A stretch of 6,675 nt of DNA from Ruminococcus flavefaciens (GCA_902796705.1 CADBQF010000250.1:1-6675), one strand, 5' to 3'; positions 1-5,935 are shown, numbered from the stretch's first letter. The notes: a model not told the origin generated them from the letters alone. Numbers and translations: made by a program.

Positions 1-27
1 CCTGTGAATATACTGTAGTATGAACGT

Positions 28-513
28 TCATATATCAGCAATATTCATCATTATGCCTGCCGGAGAGATATCGATATGACCGAAAGAAGGCTTATTGCCG
101 TCTCTTGGACATGATGCACTTCCGGGGTTCATTATGTACATTCCGTCCTCCTGAGCCATATATCTTGCATGGGTATGACCGAAAAGAACGATATCGCATC
201 CGTTTATATGTGCGTGTTTTTTTATGTCGTCAGTTGAGGTGTAGACATTATACTTATGTCCGTGCGTGATAAAAATACGGTGTTCCGGAGTAACAGGAAG
301 AGTTATGACATCGTTCTGCATACTTTCATAATCGCAGTTTCCGGCTACACGAACGATCTTCTTTGATACCTGCGGATATTTGAGAGAGAATTCCTCGACT
401 TCCTTTTCACCGTCGCCAAGGTGGATTATCCAGTCTGCATCAAAATTTCTGAGGATTATCTTTTTAAGGGCAGCATAATTTCCGTGGGTATCTGCAATAA
501 CAATAATACGCAT
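28..513 (-). CDS. YfcE/MJ0936-family metallophosphodiesterase
   Basis: A 161-residue cytosolic calcineurin-like phosphoesterase. The full two-metal active site is visible: D8-T-H10 in the first strand, G33-D34, G58-N59-C-D61, H84-G-H86, and G112-H-T-H115, followed by NPGS at 129-132, which is typical of the YfcE/MJ0936 subgroup. The length matches the family (about 155-180 residues), so the gene looks intact. Family members hydrolyse phosphodiester model substrates in the presence of Mn or Ni, but the natural substrate is generally unknown and cannot be read from this sequence. The start is supported by a G-rich ribosome binding site (AGGGGGGT on the minus strand, 519-526) six bases before the ATG, and by a near-consensus promoter at 545-573. 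It diverges from the 616-1851 cluster. Its downstream neighbours lie outside the window; no terminator is visible in the remaining 27 bases. Confidence 0.93.
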   Translation of the reverse strand: MRIIVIADTHGNYAALKKIILRNFDADWIIHLGDGEKEVEEFSLKYPQVSKKIVRVAGNCDYESMQNDVITLPVTPEHRIFITHGHKYNVYTSTDDIKKHAHINGCDIVLFGHTHARYMAQEDGMYIMNPGSASCPRDGNKPSFGHIDISPAGIMMNIADI

Positions 514-544
514 ATTTGACCCCCCTATGAATTAGTTCGGATAT

Positions 545-573
545 ATTATACCACATCTCGAACAAAAAATCAA
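545..573 (-). promoter_or_regulatory. Sigma-A-type promoter of the phosphodiesterase gene
   Basis: Read on the minus strand, TTGATT (568-573), a 17-base spacer and TATAAT (545-550). The spacer ends in TGTGG, giving a TGn extended -10. Predicted transcription start is near 538, about 25 bases before the ATG at 513. Confidence 0.82.
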
Positions 574-615
574 CAGTTTATCTAATTTTTTTATTATAAT
601 TAATAGGAGGAACTT

Positions 616-876
616 ATGGACAGGAACAGTATCGATCAGAATAAACTCAACGGTTTGCTGTCAGTCGTGAGCAGAAAGATAGGAGTACCGCCGGAACAGC
701 TCCGCAATGAACTGAAAGCCGGTAAATTTGCCTCCGCTCTGTCAGCTATGAACAGCAATGATGCGGCAAAATTCAGGCGTGCCGTGAATGATCCGAAGCT
801 CGTGGAAAAGCTCATGAGTACGCCGCAGGCAAAAGCTCTGTATAAAAAGCTTTCCGGAGACAACAAAGACAAGTGA
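616..876 (+). CDS. Small helical protein of unknown function, first gene of a four-gene cluster
   Basis: An 86-residue, lysine-rich protein with no signal peptide or membrane segment, so probably cytosolic and all-helical. I do not recognise a characterised family. The visible pattern is a helix around residues 8-22, then 'G-VPPEQLRNELKAGKF' (about 23-38), then a helix rich in Ala/Asn/Lys, then 'NDPKLVEKLMSTPQAKALYKKLSG' (58-81), all of which look like short helix-turn-helix pieces separated by Pro or Asn. From memory, proteins with this G-x-sPeqL / np-lvek-lsspqAk layout recur as conserved hypotheticals in Clostridia. AGGAGG at 605-610 sits five bases before the ATG. The next gene begins 10 bases after the stop, so the two are probably co-translated. 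An antisense frame over the same bases is judged a shadow. Confidence 0.85.
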   Translation: MDRNSIDQNKLNGLLSVVSRKIGVPPEQLRNELKAGKFASALSAMNSNDAAKFRRAVNDPKLVEKLMSTPQAKALYKKLSGDNKDK

Positions 877-879
877 GGT
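873..879 (+). promoter_or_regulatory. Ribosome binding site that decides a TTG start at 887
   Basis: GTGAGGT overlaps the stop codon of the upstream gene (874-876). Its spacing is 7 bases to TTG at 887, only 1 base to TTG at 881, and 19 bases to ATG at 899. This favours 887 and suggests translational coupling. Confidence 0.6.
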
Positions 880-886
880 ATTGGTT

Positions 887-1255
887 TTGGACGATATAAT
901 GGAAAAATTCGGGAAACTCCTTTCAGATGAGGAGAGCGTGAAGCAGTTGTCAGAACTTGCTCATATGCTCATGAGCGGAAGCAGCGAGCCTTCCCCTGCC
1001 CCGGACGATGCAAATGACATATCCGCAGACAGCAGCGGCGGCGGCGAATTCCCTGATATCAGTATGCTCATGAAGCTTGGGAGCCTTGCAGGGGCAGTCT
1101 CAAAAAATGACAAGAATGCAGAACTTCTGCTTGCTCTCCGTCCTCATCTGAGTGAGGAGCGTCAGAAAAAGGTGGATAAGGCGGTGAAAATGCTCCGCCT
1201 TATCGCTGTGTGGAACATCGCCAAAGAAAGCGGTTTCCTCCGGGACATACTCTGA
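887..1255 (+). CDS. Conserved-looking hypothetical protein with central low-complexity linker
   Basis: A 122-residue soluble protein when read from TTG 887. The frame is also open from TTG 881 (two residues longer), and ATG 899 is a further option. It has three parts. An N-terminal amphipathic helix (residues 1-30) contains 'SDEESVKQLSELAHML'. A Ser/Pro/Gly/Asp-rich linker (31-56) is probably disordered. A C-terminal helical part includes 'LLLALRPHLSEERQKKVDKAVKMLRL' (80-105, shown here only to locate it). The 'alrPhLseeRqkKvdkAvkmlrl' block is the most motif-like feature and I recall similar blocks in uncharacterised clostridial proteins. No catalytic signature, metal site, signal peptide or transmembrane helix is visible. 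It lies 10 bases after gene 616-876 and 46 bases before gene 1302-1589. Function unknown. Confidence 0.82.
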   Translation: MDDIMEKFGKLLSDEESVKQLSELAHMLMSGSSEPSPAPDDANDISADSSGGGEFPDISMLMKLGSLAGAVSKNDKNAELLLALRPHLSEERQKKVDKAVKMLRLIAVWNIAKESGFLRDIL

Positions 1256-1286
1256 CATGAAGGGACATATATTATAGTATCAGACG

Positions 1287-1294
1287 AAAGGAGG
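1287..1294 (+). promoter_or_regulatory. Strong ribosome binding site that selects a GTG start over an overlapping ATG
   Basis: AAAGGAGG lies 7 bases before GTG 1302. An ATG at 1300-1302 overlaps the GTG in another frame (ATGTG) but that frame stops after 12 codons, so GTG must be the productive start. Confidence 0.75.
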
Positions 1295-1301
1295 CGGTAA
1301 T

Positions 1302-1589
1302 GTGCCGTTCCCTGATAACAATAATATCAGCAGAATGAGAATGGACGCTATAAGACGTTCTCAGGAAATGCACCGGCGGTCAGATCAGGATAAGCCCGAT
1401 CTGCCGCCGGAAGTTCCCCAGCAGTCCGTTCACCGTCAGCCGGCTGACAGTATACAGTCGCTCCTGAACGAGATCACCGGCGGAAAGCCGGACGCTGAAA
1501 AAATGCTCATAGCCGCTCTTCTGTTCCTTCTTATCAAAGAGGGTGCGGATATCAAACTGATGCTCGCACTCGGTTACATATTAATGTAG
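1302..1589 (+). CDS. Small protein with charged disordered N-terminus and hydrophobic C-terminal hairpin
   Basis: A 95-residue protein starting at GTG. The first about 45 residues are polar, Arg/Asp/Gln/Pro-rich and probably unstructured. Residues 50-66 form an amphipathic stretch. The tail holds two short hydrophobic segments, about 68-78 (ending LLFLLI) and 84-95 (KLMLALGYILM), split by the charged turn KEGAD (79-83). Each segment is short for a full transmembrane helix, so the tail may be a re-entrant or membrane-surface hairpin, or a helical packing module. From memory, small clostridial proteins with a similar leucine-rich / EGxD / leucine-rich ending exist without assigned function. It is 7 bases upstream of the BofA-like gene, whose ribosome binding site overlaps this stop codon, implying co-translation with a membrane protein. 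Function unknown. Confidence 0.8.
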   Translation: MPFPDNNNISRMRMDAIRRSQEMHRRSDQDKPDLPPEVPQQSVHRQPADSIQSLLNEITGGKPDAEKMLIAALLFLLIKEGADIKLMLALGYILM

Positions 1590-1596
1590 GTGAAAA

Positions 1597-1851
1597 ATGA
1601 TCGCAAAAAAGTTACTTTATGTTATAGCCGCTGTCATACTGCTCATAATGGCTGTTTATTACAGGCACAGGGAAAGACGTGTCTCATCTGTCGTTTTCGG
1701 AGTTGTGACGGGACTTGCGGCACTTTTTCTCACAAATGACCTCGGCCCGTACCTCGGTGCAGATATCCCGATAAACATTTTCAATGTAGCAGGAAGTGCC
1801 GTTCTGGGCGTTCCGTTTGTCGTATCGATAGCTATTATCGATTCTTTGTGA
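1597..1851 (+). CDS. BofA-like integral membrane protein (pro-sigma-K processing inhibitor family)
   Basis: An 84-residue hydrophobic protein with likely membrane segments at about 5-21 and 30-46 and a third hydrophobic stretch at 61-81. The C-terminal part, 'N-I-F-N-V-A-G-S-A-V-L-G-V-P-F-V-V' (60-76), fits the BofA-family signature of an Asn-led stretch followed by G-x-x-LG(I/V)P and a hydrophobic tail. In Bacillus subtilis, BofA (87 residues, almost the same length) helps hold the SpoIVFB protease inactive in the outer forespore membrane until sigma-K is needed. Whether this organism sporulates cannot be told from the window, and BofA-like proteins also occur where the sigma-K pathway is not established, so the role here is open. 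Its ribosome binding site AGGTG (1588-1592) overlaps the stop of the preceding gene. It is the last gene of the four-gene cluster; no clear terminator follows. Confidence 0.75.
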   Translation: MIAKKLLYVIAAVILLIMAVYYRHRERRVSSVVFGVVTGLAALFLTNDLGPYLGADIPINIFNVAGSAVLGVPFVVSIAIIDSL

Positions 1852-1879
1852 TTATCAGAAAAAATTTATCACAAAACTA

Positions 1880-1908
1880 TTGAAAAAATGTTTTAAATAT
1901 GGTAAAAT
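1880..1908 (+). promoter_or_regulatory. Promoter of pyrimidine-nucleoside phosphorylase gene
   Basis: TTGAAA (1880-1885), a 17-base spacer, and TAAAAT (1903-1908) preceded by TATGG, a TGn extended -10. The predicted start near 1915 lies almost directly before the ribosome binding site AGGAGGTG (1917-1924), giving a leader of only about 15 bases. Confidence 0.75.
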
Positions 1909-1928
1909 GAAAATACAGGAGGTGGAAT

Positions 1929-3191
1929 ATGAACATTATCGATATTATCAATAAGACCAAACGCTCAGAAGCTCTTTCAGATGAGGAGATAAAATGGCTC
2001 GTCGCCGGTTTTACTGACGGGAATATACCCGATCATCAGATGTCTGCGTGGCTCATGGCTGTCTGCTTCAACGGCCTGACTGAACGTGAGACATTCTCAC
2101 TGACTATGGCTATGCGTGACAGCGGAGATGTCCTCGACCTCAGCGGTTTCGGAAAGATAACTGTTGACAAGCACAGTACAGGCGGCGTCGGTGATAAGAC
2201 AAGCCTGATAATCGGCCCGGCTGCCGCTGCGTGCGGTGTTGCTGTCCCCAAAATGTCAGGAAGAGGCCTCGGACATACCGGCGGAACTATCGACAAGCTC
2301 GAAAGCATTCCCGGCTACCGCACCGATCTTTCCTTCGATGAATTCTCTGATATCGTCAGAAAGACCGGCTTCTCGATAATCTCACAGACAGGGAAGATCT
2401 GCCCGGCTGATAAGAAGATATACTCGCTCAGGAATGTAACGGGTACTGTGGACAGTATTCCGCTTATCTGTGCAAGTATAATGAGCAAAAAACTCGCCAT
2501 GAATGCAGACTGTATCCTCCTTGATGTGAAGTACGGTTCGGGTGCTTTCATGAAAACAAAAGAAGAAGCTCAGGTGCTTGCTTCGCTCATGGAAAAAATA
2601 GGACGATATGCCGGAAAGAAATGCCGTGCCATGATAACCGATATGAACGATCCACTCGGATCAAATATCGGCAATGCCCTCGAAGTTGCGGAAGCTGTTG
2701 AGATATTGCAGGGCAGGAAAAAAGGCGTTCTCTATGAGCTGTGTATGGATATCACTGCCAATATGCTCGAACTCGCCGGAAAAGGCAGCCTTTCCGAATG
2801 CCGCACTATGGCGGAAGAAGCCGTATCTTCCGGAAAAGCTCTCGATATCCTCCGCAGGACGATAGAGCTTCAGGGCGGCGACGGCAGGATATGTGACGAT
2901 ATCTCACTTCTGCCAAAAGCAAGATTCAGCCACGAGATAAGAGCTTCACACGATATAAAAATACTCTCCGTCAACAGCAGCGAGATCGGTATGGCTTCGC
3001 TGATACTCGGTGCAGGACGGCTCTCCGCCGGTGACAGCGTCGATATGAGTGCCGGCATCGTGATGAACTGCCACGCCGGAGATATGGTATCAGAAGGCGA
3101 TGTGCTTATGACACTCTATTCATCGGTTTGCAGCGATTTCTCTGAGGCGGCTGTTCGTGCATACAGAGCTGTCAGCTTTTGCAGTATATGA
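1929..3191 (+). CDS. pdp: Pyrimidine-nucleoside phosphorylase
   Basis: A 420-residue cytosolic enzyme of the thymidine/pyrimidine-nucleoside phosphorylase family. It splits uridine, thymidine or deoxyuridine with phosphate into the base and (deoxy)ribose-1-phosphate for salvage. The N-terminal helical domain is followed by the phosphate-binding loop KHSTGGVGDKTS (81-92), the family signature SGRGLGHTGGTIDKLE (110-125), the pyrimidine-contacting residues R168, S183 and K187 (within S-L-R-N-V and S-I-M-S-K-K), and KYGSGAFMK (201-209). The C-terminal domain runs from about 340. Position 108 is Lys (VPKMSGRG), as in Gram-positive pyrimidine-nucleoside phosphorylases, whereas E. coli thymidine phosphorylase has Met at the equivalent place; this favours a broad uridine/thymidine enzyme over strict DeoA. 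At 420 residues it is slightly shorter than the usual about 433. It has its own promoter and stands alone, without deoC, cdd or a transporter next to it. Confidence 0.95.
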   Translation: MNIIDIINKTKRSEALSDEEIKWLVAGFTDGNIPDHQMSAWLMAVCFNGLTERETFSLTMAMRDSGDVLDLSGFGKITVDKHSTGGVGDKTSLIIGPAAAACGVAVPKMSGRGLGHTGGTIDKLESIPGYRTDLSFDEFSDIVRKTGFSIISQTGKICPADKKIYSLRNVTGTVDSIPLICASIMSKKLAMNADCILLDVKYGSGAFMKTKEEAQVLASLMEKIGRYAGKKCRAMITDMNDPLGSNIGNALEVAEAVEILQGRKKGVLYELCMDITANMLELAGKGSLSECRTMAEEAVSSGKALDILRRTIELQGGDGRICDDISLLPKARFSHEIRASHDIKILSVNSSEIGMASLILGAGRLSAGDSVDMSAGIVMNCHAGDMVSEGDVLMTLYSSVCSDFSEAAVRAYRAVSFCSI

Positions 3192-3240
3192 CATTGATAT
3201 TTTGCAGCAATAAAAAAACTGCATTTTGGTTAAATTTTAC

Positions 3241-3269
3241 TTGACTAATCAATAAATATGTGATAAAAT
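3241..3269 (+). promoter_or_regulatory. Promoter of the zinc-ribbon protein gene
   Basis: TTGACT (3241-3246), a 17-base spacer, and TAAAAT (3264-3269) preceded by TATGTGA, an extended -10. Predicted start near 3276, leaving a leader of about 70 bases. A six-base inverted pair AATCAC (3277-3282) / GTGATT (3319-3324) could close a weak hairpin in that leader. Confidence 0.8.
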
Positions 3270-3346
3270 AATCTTAAATCACGATATGTGTCTAAAGCTG
3301 TTTTATGCGGACGATACGGTGATTAATTTAGTTTGGAGGTCTTAAT

Positions 3347-3943
3347 ATGGGATTTTTAGATTCAGTAAGAGGATTTGCTGAAAAAGTCGGAGATACAGTC
3401 GAAAAGGGTGCTAAGAGCGTTTCTGAGAATTCCAAGAAGCTCGCTGAAAAAACTCGTATCAAAAAAGAGATCAGCCAGCTTGAAAACGATATCACTAATG
3501 CTTATATTGAAATAGGAAAAAAATATTTCGCCGCTCACGAGGCAGAGCCGGAGCCGGAATATGCTGATGCAATAAGCAACATCAAGACAAAAACTGAGAG
3601 AGCTGACAAGTTCCGTCTTCTCCTCAATTCACTTGAGGACAAGCAGCCGTGTGCTAACTGCGGTGCTGATATCCTCAGAGGTCAGCGTTTCTGCGATAAG
3701 TGCGGAGCTAAGGTAGAACCTGCTGTTATCCCGACTATCGAGGGATATAATGACACTCCCGAAACTCAGAACCTCATCGGTACTGCTCCTGATGTAAAGA
3801 AGATCTGTGCTAACTGCGGTGCTGAAGCTTCCGATCCGGATCAGGTATTCTGCGAGAAGTGCGGAACAAGATTCGGTGAAGTCCCTGCACCTGCCGCTGA
3901 TGCACCTGCTGAGGGCGGTACAGTTGATCTTTCAAAAGAATAA
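3347..3943 (+). CDS. Coiled-coil protein with two C-terminal zinc ribbons
   Basis: A 198-residue protein without signal peptide or membrane span. Residues 1-100 are charged and helical; the segment from about 35 to 97 (KTRIKKEISQLENDI and on) looks like a coiled coil and probably drives oligomerisation. Two zinc ribbons follow: C102-x2-C105-x10-C116-x2-C119 and C154-x2-C157-x11-C169-x2-C172, joined by an acidic/Pro-rich linker (122-151), and the chain ends in an Ala/Pro/Asp-rich tail (179-198). All eight cysteines are present, so both should bind zinc structurally. Proteins with this layout are common in Clostridia and usually have no known role; scaffold or nucleic-acid/protein-binding functions are guesses. 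GGAGGT at 3335-3340 lies six bases before the ATG. Its own promoter and a strong terminator make it a single-gene unit. Confidence 0.9.
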   Translation: MGFLDSVRGFAEKVGDTVEKGAKSVSENSKKLAEKTRIKKEISQLENDITNAYIEIGKKYFAAHEAEPEPEYADAISNIKTKTERADKFRLLLNSLEDKQPCANCGADILRGQRFCDKCGAKVEPAVIPTIEGYNDTPETQNLIGTAPDVKKICANCGAEASDPDQVFCEKCGTRFGEVPAPAADAPAEGGTVDLSKE

Positions 3944-3954
3944 TATCTGATATG

Positions 3955-3990
3955 AAAGCCTCAAGGGAATCGCTCCCTTGCGGCTTTTTT
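3955..3990 (+). terminator. Rho-independent terminator after the zinc-ribbon gene
   Basis: AAAGCC (3955-3960) pairs with GGCTTT (3982-3987), and CAAGGGA (3962-3968) pairs with TCCCTTG (3974-3980). There is one internal mismatch (T3961/C3981) and a 5-base loop; the stem runs into a six-T tract (3985-3990). It starts 11 bases after the stop codon. Confidence 0.93.
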
Positions 3991-4052
3991 CATGCCGTGG
4001 GATACAGGTTTTTGTTATATATATTAAAAATAGTTATTCAGCATAAAAGGAC

Positions 4053-4081
4053 TTTACATTTCCGGTGAAATGTGATACAAT
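4053..4081 (+). promoter_or_regulatory. Promoter of the acyl-CoA synthetase gene
   Basis: TTTACA (4053-4058), a 17-base spacer, and TACAAT (4076-4081) preceded by ATGTGA, an extended -10. Predicted start near 4088, about 78 bases upstream of the ATG. Confidence 0.78.
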
Positions 4082-4118
4082 ATAACTACAGTTTGATTTA
4101 TCACTTTGCAGTTTTTAT

Positions 4119-4136
4119 GCTTTTATACATAAAAGC
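4119..4136 (+). repeat. Inverted repeat in the leader of the acyl-CoA synthetase gene
   Basis: GCTTTTAT and ATAAAAGC are exact inverted copies separated by two bases (AC). In RNA this could form a 7-bp stem with a TACA loop, about 30 bases before the start codon and 15 bases before the ribosome binding site. It has no U-tract, so it is not a standard terminator. It could be an operator or a leader hairpin. Confidence 0.5.
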
Positions 4137-4165
4137 CGTATGATAACAAGAAAGGACTTTTTCAG

Positions 4166-5800
4166 ATGCCTATTACAGAATTATTGAAACGAAATGCTGA
4201 ACTTTATGCCAACGATGTCGCTCTCGTCGAGGTGAACCCGGAGATCACCGAGGTCAGACGTATCACATGGAAAGAATATGAACTTATCGAACCAAATCCG
4301 CTCTGCCACTACAGACGTGAGATCACTTGGAAAGTATTTGACGAAAAAGCTAACCGCTTTGCGAATCTTCTCCTTGAAAGAGGTGTCCACAAGGGTGACA
4401 AAGTCGGTATCCTCCTCATGAACTGCCTCGAATGGCTGCCTATCTATTTCGGTATACTCAAAACAGGTGCATTGGCTGTACCGCTCAATTTCAGATATAC
4501 TCCGGAGGAGATAAAATATTGTCTCGACCTTGCAGAAGTTGACGTTCTCATGTTCGGCCCGGAATTCATCGGACGTGTTGAGGAGATCGCTGAGGAGATC
4601 AGCAGAAACAGGCTTCTTTTCTACGTTGGTGAAGGCTGTCCGTCTTTCGCTGAACACTATGACAGCCTTGCTGCTAACTGTGCAAGTGCTGCTCCTGATA
4701 TAACTATTACTAACGAGGACGACGCTGCTATCTACTTCTCTTCCGGTACAACAGGTTTCCCGAAGGCTATCCTCCACAACCATGAGAGCCTTATGCACTC
4801 AGCCAAGTGCGAACAGAATCACCACGGTCAGACAAGAGATGATGTGTTCCTCTGCATACCTCCGCTCTACCACACAGGTGCTAAAATGCACTGGTTCGGA
4901 AGTCTCTATTCCGGAAGCAAGGCTGTTCTCCTCAAAGGCGTAAAGCCGAAGGCTATCCTTGAAACTGCTTCCAACGAGGGATGTACTATCGTATGGCTGC
5001 TCGTTCCGTGGGCTCAGGATATACTCGATGCTATCGACAGAGGAGATATCGACCTTTCAAATTACGACCTTTCACGCTGGAGACTCATGCACATCGGTGC
5101 TCAGCCTGTTCCTCCGTCACTTATCGCCCGCTGGAAAAAGGTATTCCCCAATCATCAGTACGATACGAACTACGGCCTCAGTGAATCGATCGGCCCAGGC
5201 TGCGTTCATCTCGGTGTTGAGAATATCCACAAAGTCGGTGCTATCGGAAAAGCCGGCTATGGCTGGGAAGTCAAGATAGCTGACGAGAATTTCAATACGG
5301 TAAAACGTGGCGAAGTCGGAGAACTCTGCGTCAAAGGCCCCGGTGTCATGACCTGCTACTACCGTGACGAAAAGGCAACTGCCGAAACTCTCCGTGACGG
5401 CTGGCTTCTCACCGGAGATATGGCTCAGGAGGACGAAGACGGATTCATCTACCTCGTTGACCGTAAGAAAGATGTTATCATCAGCGGCGGAGAAAACCTC
5501 TATCCGGTACAGATAGAGGACTTCCTCAGAAGTCACCCGGATATAAAGGACGTTGCTGTTATCGGCCTTCCTGACAAGAGACTCGGTGAGATCGCTGCTG
5601 CTATTATCTCCGTAAAGGACGGTCATGAATGTACAGAAGAGGATATCAATAAATTCTGCCAGAAGCTTCCGAGATACAAGAGACCTCACAAGATCATCTT
5701 TGCTGACGTTCCGAGAAATCCCACCGGAAAGATCGAAAAGCCCAAGCTCCGCCAGATCTACTGCGGCGAAAGCCTTGTCGCTTCCCAGATAAAGAACTGA
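4166..5800 (+). CDS. AMP-forming acyl-CoA synthetase/ligase (class I adenylate-forming enzyme)
   Basis: A 544-residue cytosolic enzyme that should activate a carboxylic acid with ATP to an acyl-adenylate and then pass it to a thiol, normally CoA. All core motifs are intact: the P-loop FSSGTTGFPK (191-200), YGLSE (336-340), TGD (416-418), the hinge region DRKKDVIISGGENLYP (432-447), and PTGKIEK (519-525) with the catalytic Lys at 522. No thiolation (carrier) domain is attached, so a stand-alone CoA ligase is likelier than an NRPS module. The substrate cannot be read from sequence; medium/long-chain fatty acids or aromatic acids are both possible. An apparent repeat near the N-terminus (R-R-I-T-W-K at 31-36 and R-R-E-I-T-W-K at 50-56) adds about 20 residues. 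GAAAGGA lies nine bases before the ATG. The gene is monocistronic, with its own promoter and terminator. Confidence 0.92.
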   Translation: MPITELLKRNAELYANDVALVEVNPEITEVRRITWKEYELIEPNPLCHYRREITWKVFDEKANRFANLLLERGVHKGDKVGILLMNCLEWLPIYFGILKTGALAVPLNFRYTPEEIKYCLDLAEVDVLMFGPEFIGRVEEIAEEISRNRLLFYVGEGCPSFAEHYDSLAANCASAAPDITITNEDDAAIYFSSGTTGFPKAILHNHESLMHSAKCEQNHHGQTRDDVFLCIPPLYHTGAKMHWFGSLYSGSKAVLLKGVKPKAILETASNEGCTIVWLLVPWAQDILDAIDRGDIDLSNYDLSRWRLMHIGAQPVPPSLIARWKKVFPNHQYDTNYGLSESIGPGCVHLGVENIHKVGAIGKAGYGWEVKIADENFNTVKRGEVGELCVKGPGVMTCYYRDEKATAETLRDGWLLTGDMAQEDEDGFIYLVDRKKDVIISGGENLYPVQIEDFLRSHPDIKDVAVIGLPDKRLGEIAAAIISVKDGHECTEEDINKFCQKLPRYKRPHKIIFADVPRNPTGKIEKPKLRQIYCGESLVASQIKN

Positions 5801-5811
5801 ATATGACTCAT

Positions 5812-5849
5812 GCCATAGTATCTCAGGAAACAGAGATACTATGGCTTTT
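5812..5849 (+). terminator. Rho-independent terminator after the acyl-CoA synthetase gene
   Basis: A perfect 13-bp stem, GCCATAGTATCTC (5812-5824) with GAGATACTATGGC (5833-5845), and an 8-base loop, followed by TTTTATTT. It starts 11 bases after the stop. Confidence 0.95.
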
Positions 5850-5907
5850 ATTTCACGCAGCTTTCATCTGTTATACACTATTCTGCATAAAAATGGGAAT
5901 TCTGCTA

Positions 5908-5935
5908 TTGACTTTTTTATAATATGTGATATAAT
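5908..5935 (+). promoter_or_regulatory. Promoter of the alarmone synthetase gene
   Basis: TTGACT (5908-5913), a 16-base spacer, and a perfect TATAAT (5930-5935) preceded by TATGTGA, an extended -10. Predicted start near 5942. This is the strongest promoter in the window by match to consensus, and its -10 is covered by an inverted repeat. Confidence 0.88.

Noticed and set aside
19..32. 14-base perfect palindrome TATGAACGTTCATA overlapping the phosphodiesterase stop codon
   Set aside because: A loop-less palindrome of this size is expected by chance about once in a few windows this long, and no T-tract makes it a terminator.
1300..1338. ATG-initiated frame overlapping the GTG start at 1302
   Set aside because: It stops after 12 codons; the GTG frame gives 95 residues with good spacing from the same ribosome binding site.
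3203..3223. Possible terminator after the nucleoside phosphorylase (TGCAG/CTGCA)
   Set aside because: Only a 5-bp stem with an 11-base loop and a broken T-tract; too weak to call.
3277..3324. Possible structured leader or riboswitch before the zinc-ribbon gene
   Set aside because: Only a six-base closing pair is visible, with no internal helices or known riboswitch signature.
4181..4798. Long antisense open frame opposite the acyl-CoA ligase (about 205 codons)
   Set aside because: The plus strand encodes an intact enzyme with all motifs; the antisense product has no recognisable domain and no ribosome binding site, and arises from codon bias of the real gene.
5117..5689. Second antisense open frame within the acyl-CoA ligase (about 190 codons)
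   Set aside because: Same reason: it lies entirely opposite conserved adenylation motifs and has no start signals.
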